Assembly: GCF_000719095.1 (NCBI RefSeq)
Contig: NZ_JOEH01000001.1
Location: 1-64,000 of the forward strand
Direction: 5' to 3'
Source: Streptacidiphilus jeojiense
GTDB taxonomy: Bacteria; Actinomycetota; Actinomycetes; Streptomycetales; Streptomycetaceae
Length of the DNA stretch: 64,000 bases
Below are positions 57,072-64,000 of the stretch, piece by piece. The translations under genes and the position numbers were made by a program. The notes under the pieces are model-generated. The model saw only the letters and a program-made list of their open reading frames with translations. It made no database searches and was not told the origin of the DNA. Position 1 is the stretch's first letter; each line of letters starts with the position of its first letter.

Positions 57072-58498
57072 GGTTCAGCGGCTGGTTCGGCGCTCTTGGC
57101 CGATGCCGGGGACTCCGTCGGCGGCGGGCCGGTGCTGGCGGCGCCGGCGCCCACGGCCGCCAGGCCCTCCTCGCTCGGGTACGCCTCCTCGTCGTGGGCC
57201 GCGAGGTCGCCGAGCTCCAACACCTCGTCCGGGGAACGGAGTCTGACGAACAGTCCGATCACCTTGAGGATCACGAAGGTCATCAGACCGTCCCAGACGA
57301 TGATCGTCCCGGCCGCCCCGGCCTGCAGCGCCAGCTGCTTGGGGTGGCCGTGGAAGAGACCGGAGACGGAGACGGCGCTGCCGTCCTTGTTGTAGTAGAT
57401 GGCCATCGCCGGATCCGCGAACAGGCCGACCAGCAGCCCGCCGACCAGTCCGGCCACACCGTGGGTGTGCACCACGCCCAGGGCGTCGTCGACCCGGCTC
57501 ATGAACTTCAGCTTGGCCAGCTTGTTCCAGGACAGCCAGACCAGGACCGAGGCGATCAGCCCGACCAGGATCGCGCCGGTGCCGGTGACGAAGCCGGCCG
57601 CCGGGGTGATCGAGACCAGGCCGACGATCATGCCGTTGACCGCGCCCAGGAAGGTGGGCTTGCGCTGCGCGCCGGCGAACATGTCCAGCAGCACCCAGGC
57701 GAGCAGGGCGACCGCCGTGGCCAGATTGGTGTTCAGCACGGCCGCCGCCGCGTTCTGGCCGCCGAAGTACATGTCGCCGCCGTTGAAGCCGTTCCAGCCG
57801 AGCCACAGGAAGCCCGCGCCGCAGGCCACCAGCGGCAGGTTGTTGGGCACGGCCCTGGCTCTGTCCCTGGCCAGCCTCGGTCCCACGACCGCGGCTGCCA
57901 CGAAGCCCGAGGTCCCGGCGGCGAGGTGGATCACATAGCCGCCGGAGTAGTCCAGCGCGCCCATCTGCGCCCACCAGCCGCCGCCCCAGAGCAGGAAGGC
58001 GTTGACCGAGTAGACGATCCCGGACCAGAGCAGCACGAAGAGCAGCCAGGCCCTGAAGTTCATCCGGCCGATGACGCTGCCGAGGAACAGCAGCGGGGTG
58101 ATCGCCGCGAAGGCGAACTGGAAGTAGGCCAGGGTGGACTGCGGGAAGCGGAAGGCGGGCATCAGACCGGCCCCGCTGACCAGCGGGATGTTGGCCTGGC
58201 CGATCTCCGCCTTGGCCCCGGTGATGGTCCCGGGCTTGCCCACGGCGGCGCGCAGGATGCCCGGGCCCATGTGCAGCGGGCTGCCGAAGCTCATCTTGAA
58301 CTCGTAGAGCACCCAGGCGACCAGCACGATGGAGAACGCGCTGAACGCCATGAGCATGGTGTTGACGGCCCATTTGCGTTGGACCAGACCGCCGTAGAGG
58401 ATCGCGATACCGGGAATGCTCATCAGGCCGACCAGCGTCGCGGCCACCAACTGCCACGTGTTGTCACCCGAGTTGAGCCAACTTGGATAGGGAATCAC
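57068..58498 (-). CDS. amt: Ammonium transporter
   Basis: A 476-residue Amt/MEP/Rh channel with about 11 membrane segments. The twin pore His sites are YVIHLAAGTSG and VVHTHGVAGLVGG, and GGLVQRKWAVNTMLM is the typical first helix region. It conducts ammonium or ammonia into the cell. The C-terminal tail is cytosolic, about 60 residues with Ala/Pro/Ser-rich end. GTG 58498 has GGAGG 9 nt upstream. The gene after it, with 4-bp overlap, encodes a P-II-like protein. Upstream is the inverted repeat TGACG-TTG-CGTCA (58580-58592). No glnD gene is nearby. Confidence 0.9.
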   Translation of the reverse strand: MIPYPSWLNSGDNTWQLVAATLVGLMSIPGIAILYGGLVQRKWAVNTMLMAFSAFSIVLVAWVLYEFKMSFGSPLHMGPGILRAAVGKPGTITGAKAEIGQANIPLVSGAGLMPAFRFPQSTLAYFQFAFAAITPLLFLGSVIGRMNFRAWLLFVLLWSGIVYSVNAFLLWGGGWWAQMGALDYSGGYVIHLAAGTSGFVAAAVVGPRLARDRARAVPNNLPLVACGAGFLWLGWNGFNGGDMYFGGQNAAAAVLNTNLATAVALLAWVLLDMFAGAQRKPTFLGAVNGMIVGLVSITPAAGFVTGTGAILVGLIASVLVWLSWNKLAKLKFMSRVDDALGVVHTHGVAGLVGGLLVGLFADPAMAIYYNKDGSAVSVSGLFHGHPKQLALQAGAAGTIIVWDGLMTFVILKVIGLFVRLRSPDEVLELGDLAAHDEEAYPSEEGLAAVGAGAASTGPPPTESPASAKSAEPAAEP

Positions 58499-58579
58499 TG
58501 CGCAGTGCCTCCCGTCGGGGTCGAGCGGCGCGGCCCAGCCGCGCACATCCAACCGGAAGGTCCAGCGGTTCGGTTTCCC

Positions 58580-58592
58580 TGACGTTGCGTCA
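58580..58592 (-). promoter_or_regulatory. Inverted repeat before the amt gene
   Basis: TGACG-TTG-CGTCA, 82-94 bp before the amt start. It does not match the GlnR box I know, so the regulator is unknown. Confidence 0.4.
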
Positions 58593-58668
58593 GTATTTCC
58601 GGGCGAAAAATTACCCCCTGTTGACTGACGTGTGATCAGTTCAGTTGTGAATCAAGGCAATTGATCGT

Positions 58669-59775
58669 TCATCCGCCGGAGCGGCGCTCCACCCGGCTGC
58701 GCTTCACGGTGCGGAACCGGCGCGCCACCTGCCGGGCCAGGTCGGCCGCGCCGACCAGCCCGGCCTCGTTGCCCAGCCGGGCCAGCACGATGTCCGCCTC
58801 GGGCCGGAAGCCGCGCCCGGTCAGGTTGCGCCGGAACGCCTCGCGGGCCGGGCCGATCAGCAGCTCGCCGGCCGCGGAGACCCCGCCGCCGATCACGAAG
58901 CGGCCCGGGTCCAGTGCCGCGGCCAGGTTGGCGATGCCCAGACCGAGCCAGTGGCCGATCTCCTGGAGCAGTTCCACCGCCACCGCGTCGCCCTGCTGCG
59001 CCGCCTCGGTCACCAGCGGGCCGGTGATCAGCGCGACGTCGCCGTCGACCCGGTCCAGCAGCGGCTGGGCCACCGGCGACTCGGCCGCGGCCAGCTCCCT
59101 GGCCTCGCGGACCAGGGCGTTGCCGGAGGAGTACTGCTCCCAGCAGCCCCGGTTGCCGCAGGGGCAGCGCAGCCCGCCCGGCACCACCGTCATATGGCCG
59201 AACTCCCCGGCCATGCCGTACCGCCCGCGCTCCAGCCAGCCGTCGCGGACGATGGCGCCGCCGATGCCGGTGCCCAGGTTCACCATCACCAGGTGGTCGG
59301 TGCCGGCGCCGGCGCCGAAGCGCCACTCGGCCCAGGCGGCGGCGTTGGCGTCGTTCTCGACCACTACCGGGAGCCTGAGCCGCGAGCTCAGCGCCTCCCG
59401 CAGCGGCTCGTTGCGCCAGGACAGGTGCGGGGCGAAGAGCACCCTGGACCGGTCGGCGTCCACGAACCCGGCCGCGCCGATGCCCACCGCGTGCACGTCG
59501 TGACGGTCCGCCAGGTCCAGCACCAGCTCGGTGATGGTGTCCTCGACCACCTTGGGGCTCTTGCTCTTGTGCGGCGTCTCGGTGCGCAGCTGCTCCAGGA
59601 TCCGTCCCTCGCCGTCCACTACCCCGGCGGCGATCTTGGTGCCGCCGATGTCGATGCCCACGGTCGGCAGCCGCAGCAGCCCGGGGCGGGGGGCGCCGTC
59701 GCGGCGCGGGGCGGTCCGGCGCCTGGCGGCGCTGAGTCCGGAGACGCGGGTGTACGGGGTACGCGGGGTGGTCAC
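58669..59775 (-). CDS. ROK family sugar kinase
   Basis: A 368-residue ROK protein with kinase features and no DNA-binding head: [16 protein letters not shown] (about 39-54), [12 protein letters not shown] (about 139-150, substrate contact), [10 protein letters not shown] and the zinc motif [10 protein letters not shown] with its His (GEFGHM). It is glucokinase-like and phosphorylates a hexose with ATP. The N-terminal 35 residues are a basic Arg/Pro extension not found in typical glucokinases. GTG 59775 overlaps the ATPase stop (GTGA). It is the last gene of a binding protein-permease-ATPase-kinase operon, so it probably traps the imported sugar. Confidence 0.85.
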   Translation of the reverse strand: MTTPRTPYTRVSGLSAARRRTAPRRDGAPRPGLLRLPTVGIDIGGTKIAAGVVDGEGRILEQLRTETPHKSKSPKVVEDTITELVLDLADRHDVHAVGIGAAGFVDADRSRVLFAPHLSWRNEPLREALSSRLRLPVVVENDANAAAWAEWRFGAGAGTDHLVMVNLGTGIGGAIVRDGWLERGRYGMAGEFGHMTVVPGGLRCPCGNRGCWEQYSSGNALVREARELAAAESPVAQPLLDRVDGDVALITGPLVTEAAQQGDAVAVELLQEIGHWLGLGIANLAAALDPGRFVIGGGVSAAGELLIGPAREAFRRNLTGRGFRPEADIVLARLGNEAGLVGAADLARQVARRFRTVKRSRVERRSGG

Positions 59776-60602
59776 GTGGTCGGTTCCGTTCCTTCACCGG
59801 GATCTGCTGGCACCACCCCGGCGCGCCGCAGCTCATGGCTGAGTTCGGCGAGCTCGGAGCCTCCGGCCATCTCGGCCGTCAGCTGTTCCAGGGTGATCTC
59901 CGCCCTGGTGTGGCTGCCGGCCATCCTCCCTCTTTTCAGCAGCAGGAAGCGATCTCCGACCAGGTAGGCGTGGTGCGGGTTGTGGGTGATCAGCACCACG
60001 CCCAGCCCCTGGTCCCGGGCGGCGGCGACGTACTTGAGCACCACCCCGGACTGCTTCACCCCCAGCGCGGCCGTGGGCTCGTCCAGGACCAGCACCTTCG
60101 CGCCGAAGTGGACCGCCCGGGCGATCGCGGTGCACTGCCGCTCGCCGCCGGAGAGGGTGCCGATCGGCTGGTCCACGTCGCGCAGGTCGATGCCCATCCG
60201 CAGCAGCGCCTCCCGGGTGGTGGCCCGCATCGCGGCGACGTCCAGCCGAGCGGTAGGACCCCGGCCGCGCTGCAGCTCCGAGCCGAGGAAGAAGTTGCGC
60301 CAGACCGGCATCAGCGGCACCACGGCCAGGTCCTGGTAGACGGTGGCGATGCCCCGGTCCAGGGCCTGCCGCGGCGAGGAGAGGTGCACCTCCTCGCCCG
60401 AGATCCGGTACGAGCCGGTGTCATGGGCGTGCAGCCCGGCGACCACCTTGATCAGGGTGGACTTGCCGGCGCCGTTGTCACCCAGCACACAGCTGATCGA
60501 ACCGGCCTCGACCACCAGGCCGACGTCGCGCAGCGCCAGCACACTGCCGTAGTTCTTGCCGATCCCGGAGAGCTCCAGCAAGGGAGGCGGCGGGGCGGTC
60601 AT
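59772..60602 (-). CDS. Sugar ABC transporter ATPase (CUT2 type)
   Basis: A 276-residue ATP-binding protein: Walker [10 protein letters not shown] (about 42-50), signature LSGGERQ, Walker [12 protein letters not shown] and an H-loop ITHNPHHA. It is a single-domain form, whereas RbsA-like ATPases of CUT2 systems are double. Two such subunits would form the ATPase dimer. The C-terminal extra 40 residues are charged. Start 60602 overlaps the permease stop (ATGA). Confidence 0.87.
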   Translation of the reverse strand: MTAPPPPLLELSGIGKNYGSVLALRDVGLVVEAGSISCVLGDNGAGKSTLIKVVAGLHAHDTGSYRISGEEVHLSSPRQALDRGIATVYQDLAVVPLMPVWRNFFLGSELQRGRGPTARLDVAAMRATTREALLRMGIDLRDVDQPIGTLSGGERQCTAIARAVHFGAKVLVLDEPTAALGVKQSGVVLKYVAAARDQGLGVVLITHNPHHAYLVGDRFLLLKRGRMAGSHTRAEITLEQLTAEMAGGSELAELSHELRRAGVVPADPGEGTEPTT

Positions 60603-61639
60603 CCGTGCTCCGCCCGGCGCCGCACCCAGGAGTTGAGCAGGGTGGCCAGCAGCAGCATCGCGCCGAGGAAGAACTTGAACCAGTCCGGGTCCCACTGGGC
60701 GTAGACGATGCCCTTGCTGGTCATCCCGAAGATCGCCGCCCCCAGCGCCGAGCCGGCCGCCGAACCGTAGCCGCCGGTGATCAGGCAGCCGCCGATGACC
60801 GCGGCGACGATGTAGATCAGCTCGTTGCCGACGCCCTCGCCGGACTGCACCGTGTCGAAGGAGAACAGCAGGTGCTGGCCCAGGATCCAGGCGCACAGCG
60901 CCACCCCCAGATACAGTGCGATCTTCGTCCGGCCGACCGGCACCCCCACCGCCCTGGCCGCGTCGGCGTCCCCGCCCACCGCGAAGACCCAGTTGCCGAA
61001 GCGGGTCCGCAGCAGCAGCCAGCCGGCAACCAGCACCAGGCCCAGCCACCACCACACCGTCGCCCGGACCGTCAGCCCGCCCACGGTGAAGGAGCCGGCG
61101 AACAGCCAGGCGCAGGAGCGGTAGCCCTGCATGTCGGCGATCGACTTGGTCGCCACCGTGCCGTCCACCAGCTGGGTCACGCCCAGGTTGGCGCCGGTCA
61201 GCATCAGGAAGGTGCCCAGGGTGACGATGAAGCTGGGCAGCCGGGTCCGGGTCAGCACCCAGCCGTTGAACAGCCCGATGCCCAGCGTGACCACCAGTGA
61301 GACCCCGACCCCGACCCAGGTCACCGCCGTGAACTGGTACGACACCATGGACGAGGCCAGCGCCGCGGTGGTGACCAGCACCCCGGCCGACAGGTCGAAC
61401 TCGCCGCCGATCATCAGCAGCGCCACCGGCACCGCCATGATGCCGATGGTGGAGGCCGAGTAGAGCACCGTGCCCAGCGCGCCCGGGGTGAGGAAGGTGC
61501 TGGTGACGACGGCGAAGAAGAGGAACACCGCCACCGCGCCGACCAGCGCGCCCAGCTCCGGACGCGCCATCAGCCGGCGCACCGCGGACCGGGGAGCCAG
61601 CCGCTCGTCCCCCGCTGACAGCAGGTCAGGACCGCTCAT
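60599..61639 (-). CDS. Sugar ABC permease (RbsC/CUT2 type)
   Basis: A 346-residue permease with about eight to ten hydrophobic segments of the BPD_transp_2 family. Motifs: [21 protein letters not shown] and [63 protein letters not shown], the C-terminal block of RbsC proteins. ATG 61639 overlaps the binding-protein stop by 4 bp. The substrate is a sugar, type unknown. Confidence 0.88.
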   Translation of the reverse strand: MSGPDLLSAGDERLAPRSAVRRLMARPELGALVGAVAVFLFFAVVTSTFLTPGALGTVLYSASTIGIMAVPVALLMIGGEFDLSAGVLVTTAALASSMVSYQFTAVTWVGVGVSLVVTLGIGLFNGWVLTRTRLPSFIVTLGTFLMLTGANLGVTQLVDGTVATKSIADMQGYRSCAWLFAGSFTVGGLTVRATVWWWLGLVLVAGWLLLRTRFGNWVFAVGGDADAARAVGVPVGRTKIALYLGVALCAWILGQHLLFSFDTVQSGEGVGNELIYIVAAVIGGCLITGGYGSAAGSALGAAIFGMTSKGIVYAQWDPDWFKFFLGAMLLLATLLNSWVRRRAEHG

Positions 61640-62649
61640 CGGGTCCCCCTGGCGACGTACTGGGCCAGCGCGGGCGCGTCCTTGGCGGTGAGGATCTGCG
61701 GCCCGGTCGCCACCGGGCTGCCGCCGCCCAGCACATTGAGGTTGTACTTGTAGAGCCAGAGCAGGTCCACGCCCTCGTAGCCCTGCAGATAGGGCTGCTG
61801 GTCCACGGCGAAGCCGACCGTCCCGGACTTCAGCCCGGCCACCACCTGGCTGCTGAGGTCGAAGGTGTCGGTCTCGGTGCTGCCGGCCGCCCGGCCCGCG
61901 TCGCCGACCGCCTGCAGCGCGGTGGCGGCCAGCGGCGCGCTCAGCGTCAGCACGGTGTCCACCGAGGCGTCCGCCTGCAGCTTCGCCGAGATCGCCGCCT
62001 TGGCGTCCGGCAGGTCGGTGCCGTTGACGTAGAGCACCTGCAGCGGGCCGCCGAAACCGGCCCTGGCGCCGTTGCAGCGCTGCTCCTGGCCGACGTTGCC
62101 CTGCTCGTGGATGACGCACAGCACGCTCCGGCGCCCGCGCTGCTTCAGCTCGGCCCCGGCGGCCTTCCCGGCGGTGGACTCGTCCTGGCCGACATGGGTC
62201 AGCGCGCCGAACTTCGCCGCGTACTCCTCGCCGGAGTTGACGCTGATCACCGGGATCCCGGCCGCCTCCGCCTTGGCCAGCACGTCCTTCATCGCGTCGC
62301 CCTTGGCCAGGGTGACGATCAGTCCGTCGACCTTCTGGTCGATCGCGGCCTGCACCAGCTGCACCTGGTTGGCCGTGTTGGCGTCGTTGGAGTAGAGGAA
62401 GTTGATGTTGTCCTTGGCGGCGGCCTGCTCCGAGCCCTTGCGGACGGTGTCCCAGAAGGAGTCGCCGCTGCCGGCGTGGGTGACCATGGCAAAGGTCCAG
62501 CGCGGGGTGGTGACCCCGGAGCCGCCGCCGGCCGCCGCGGCCGAACGGGCGGCCTCCTCGGCCCGCAGCCCGCCGGTGCTGCTGCAGCCCGCCAGCATGA
62601 GGGCCGAGGCCAGTACGGCTGCGGCGGCGGGCAGGAGGGGACGGCGCAT
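61636..62649 (-). CDS. Sugar-binding lipoprotein (peripla_BP_4 family)
   Basis: A 337-residue substrate-binding lipoprotein. The signal peptide has lipobox LAGC with Cys22. The type I periplasmic fold is seen in WTFAMVTHAGSGDSFWDTVRKGSEQAAAK, AAIDQKVDGLIVTLAKGDAM and GQDESTAGKAAGAEL. It captures a sugar for the RbsC-type permease. The ribosome site before ATG 62649 is weak. A regulator gene lies 60 bp upstream in the same direction. Confidence 0.87.
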   Translation of the reverse strand: MRRPLLPAAAAVLASALMLAGCSSTGGLRAEEAARSAAAAGGGSGVTTPRWTFAMVTHAGSGDSFWDTVRKGSEQAAAKDNINFLYSNDANTANQVQLVQAAIDQKVDGLIVTLAKGDAMKDVLAKAEAAGIPVISVNSGEEYAAKFGALTHVGQDESTAGKAAGAELKQRGRRSVLCVIHEQGNVGQEQRCNGARAGFGGPLQVLYVNGTDLPDAKAAISAKLQADASVDTVLTLSAPLAATALQAVGDAGRAAGSTETDTFDLSSQVVAGLKSGTVGFAVDQQPYLQGYEGVDLLWLYKYNLNVLGGGSPVATGPQILTAKDAPALAQYVARGTR

Positions 62650-62709
62650 GGCCCCAGTCTGCGCTGACCCGCCGTCAGCCGCCGTCCGCGTTCACCCGGG
62701 CGGGTGGCG

Positions 62710-64000
62710 TCAGGACAGCTCCAGGGCCAGGTAGAAGTCCACCCGGTCCTCCAGCTTGGACAGGTCCCGCCCGGTCAGCTCCTCGATCCGCCCGATCCGG
62801 TACCGCAGCGTGTTGACGTGCACGTGCAGCGCGGCGGCGCAGCGGGTCCAGGAGCCGTCGTAGCGCAGGAACGCGCCGAGGGTGCGGACCAGGTCGGCCT
62901 GGTGCTCCAGGTCGTAGCCGATGACCCGGTCCAGCAGCCTGCTGCGGAAGGCCCGTCGCACCTCGTCCGGGACCGCGGCGAGCAGCAGCACGTGCGAGGC
63001 CAGTTCCTCGGGGCCGCTGACGCAGATCCGGCCGACCCGGGAGGCGGCGATCCGGCGGGCGTGCCGGGCCTCCTCCAGCGCGCCGCGCAGCCCGCCCGCC
63101 GAGGCGGCCGGGGCGCTGGCGCCCAGGGTCAGCCGTCCGTCCGCGCCGAGCCCCGCCTCCAGCGGCGCCAGCAGGGCCCGCAGCAGCTCCGCCATGGTGC
63201 TGCCGTCGGCCGGCTCGGGGACCAGCAGGATCGCGCCGGTCCCGCCGCCGCCGATCAGGGCCCGGTCGTCCGCGCCAGTGAGCGCCTCGACCAAGGCGGC
63301 CCGCGCCGCACCCTCGGGCAGCCCCTGGCCCTCGGCCGAGACCACCACCCAGGAGTCCGGCATCGGGGTGCCCAGGGCGGTCTGCGCCATCGCCAGCGAG
63401 GCCTCCAGCGCCCGGCTGAGCTCCTCCGGCGGGGCGTCCCGCTGCAGCAGCGTGATCACCTCGTCGGCCAGCCGGATCCGCAGCCTTCGGCTCTCGTCCC
63501 GGCGCTCCCGCTCGGCCCCGGCCAGCCGGGCCAGGTTCTCGGCGAGCTGCTGCCGCTTGGGCGTCCACTCGGTGACGTCGCCCTCGACCGCCAGCAGCCA
63601 CTGCGCCAGCAGCCCGGTGCCCTCCGCGGCGACCGGCAGCACCGAGAACTGCCGGCTACCGACCCGGGCCCGGACCGACGGGCCGGGACGGCGGCGCTGG
63701 CCGTCCAGATGGGCCCGGACCAGTTGGTCCCGTTCGGCCTCGTTGAGCCGGTCGGGTGGTCCGGCGACCACCCGGCCGCTGGGGGTGAGCACCCAGCAGT
63801 CCAGGTCCAGATCGCCGCCGAGCAGTTCCAGCACCGCGTCCAGACCGGCCCCGCCGCTGGCGGAGACCAGCACGCGGTGCCGGTCCACCAGCGCCGACAG
63901 GTCGGCTGCCCGGTCCGCCGACACCTGCCGCACCACGTACTCGGTGAGCTGCGCGAAGGCCACGTCCTCGGGCACCGCGAACAGCGGCATCCGGTGCCGC
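62710..64000 (-). CDS. PucR-type transcriptional regulator, cut by the window edge
   Basis: At least 430 residues; the reading frame runs off the window's right end without a stop. The C-terminal HTH of the PucR/CdaR type is clear: LVRTLGAFLRYDGSWTRCAAALHVHVNTLRYRIGRIEELTGRDLSKLEDRVDFYLALEL. Ahead lies a GGDEF-like middle domain (ILLVPEPADGSTMAELLRALLAPLEAG). ATG 63990 opens PLFAVPEDVAFAQLTEYVV, which in family members follows an N-terminal PucR domain of about 120 residues. That part is therefore probably outside the window. It may control the ABC-ROK operon 60 bp downstream, in response to an unknown ligand. Confidence 0.8.
   Translation of the reverse strand, partial: RHRMPLFAVPEDVAFAQLTEYVVRQVSADRAADLSALVDRHRVLVSASGGAGLDAVLELLGGDLDLDCWVLTPSGRVVAGPPDRLNEAERDQLVRAHLDGQRRRPGPSVRARVGSRQFSVLPVAAEGTGLLAQWLLAVEGDVTEWTPKRQQLAENLARLAGAERERRDESRRLRIRLADEVITLLQRDAPPEELSRALEASLAMAQTALGTPMPDSWVVVSAEGQGLPEGAARAALVEALTGADDRALIGGGGTGAILLVPEPADGSTMAELLRALLAPLEAGLGADGRLTLGASAPAASAGGLRGALEEARHARRIAASRVGRICVSGPEELASHVLLLAAVPDEVRRAFRSRLLDRVIGYDLEHQADLVRTLGAFLRYDGSWTRCAAALHVHVNTLRYRIGRIEELTGRDLSKLEDRVDFYLALELS

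Noticed and set aside
58499..58668. A GlnR box before the amt gene
   Set aside because: I looked for the GTnAC-n6-GAAAC pattern. Pieces such as GTAAT and GAAAT occur on the amt strand, but the spacing (10 bp) is wrong.

Overview
The window is very GC-rich, with near-saturated GC at third codon positions. Its gene families are typical of Streptomycetaceae: a conservon (CvnA/B/C plus CvnD-like GTPase), an XRE-DUF5753 / ATPase / DUF397 module, DUF6421 and DUF5134 proteins, ATPase-less MalEFG-type transporters, and a long intergenic hairpin repeat of the kind common in Streptomyces. I infer Streptomyces or a close relative and see nothing that fixes the species. I found no rRNA, tRNA, CRISPR array, IS element or phage gene. 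It reads as a chromosomal region of mostly accessory and regulatory genes, and 16 gene junctions overlap by 4 bp.

Left part (0-17 kb): a GNAT acetyltransferase; an operon DUF6421 - SDR - threonine aldolase; a glycosyltransferase/polysaccharide deacetylase pair; a DUF5134 membrane protein followed by an M56 peptidase; a DMT transporter; an ArsR-MFS operon; a divergent MarR/DHA2-MFS pair; a TetR gene; and the XRE / anti-sigma-like ATPase / DUF397 module, whose intergenic regions carry clustered TGCACGTG(CA) palindromes. A chelatase-like protein with a probable leaderless start follows.

Middle (18-37 kb): two alpha-glucoside uptake systems on the minus strand. System 1 is malE-malF-malG-alpha-glucosidase-LacI. 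System 2 is LacI-binding protein-permease-permease-alpha-glucosidase. A third LacI gene, closely similar to the system 1 regulator, stands apart next to an MFS gene. Neither system encodes an ATPase, so a shared MsiK-type ATPase elsewhere is expected. Between the systems lies a homogentisate pathway pair (dioxygenase, fumarylacetoacetase).

Right-middle (37-48 kb): a GT-C type membrane glycosyltransferase, then conservon genes in two separated blocks. CvnA-CvnB-CvnC lie at 43.3-47 kb. A CvnD-like GTPase lies 3.5 kb away behind a Pro/His-rich membrane protein and a DUF4239 protein. A Tat-exported L-amino-acid oxidase similar to L-glutamate oxidase sits between the blocks. One copy of a nested-hairpin repeat lies beside the oxidase gene and another after fumarylacetoacetase, each between convergent genes.

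Right part (47-64 kb): alpha/beta hydrolase divergent from a long-chain acyl-CoA ligase; a VOC protein and a secreted SGNH hydrolase; YjbQ; a BlaI-M56 signalling pair with a matching operator; DedA-PAP2; a metallo-beta-lactamase-fold hydrolase; a methyltransferase; an ammonium transporter with a degenerate P-II protein; and a sugar ABC operon (binding protein, permease, ATPase, ROK kinase) preceded by a PucR-type regulator cut by the window edge.
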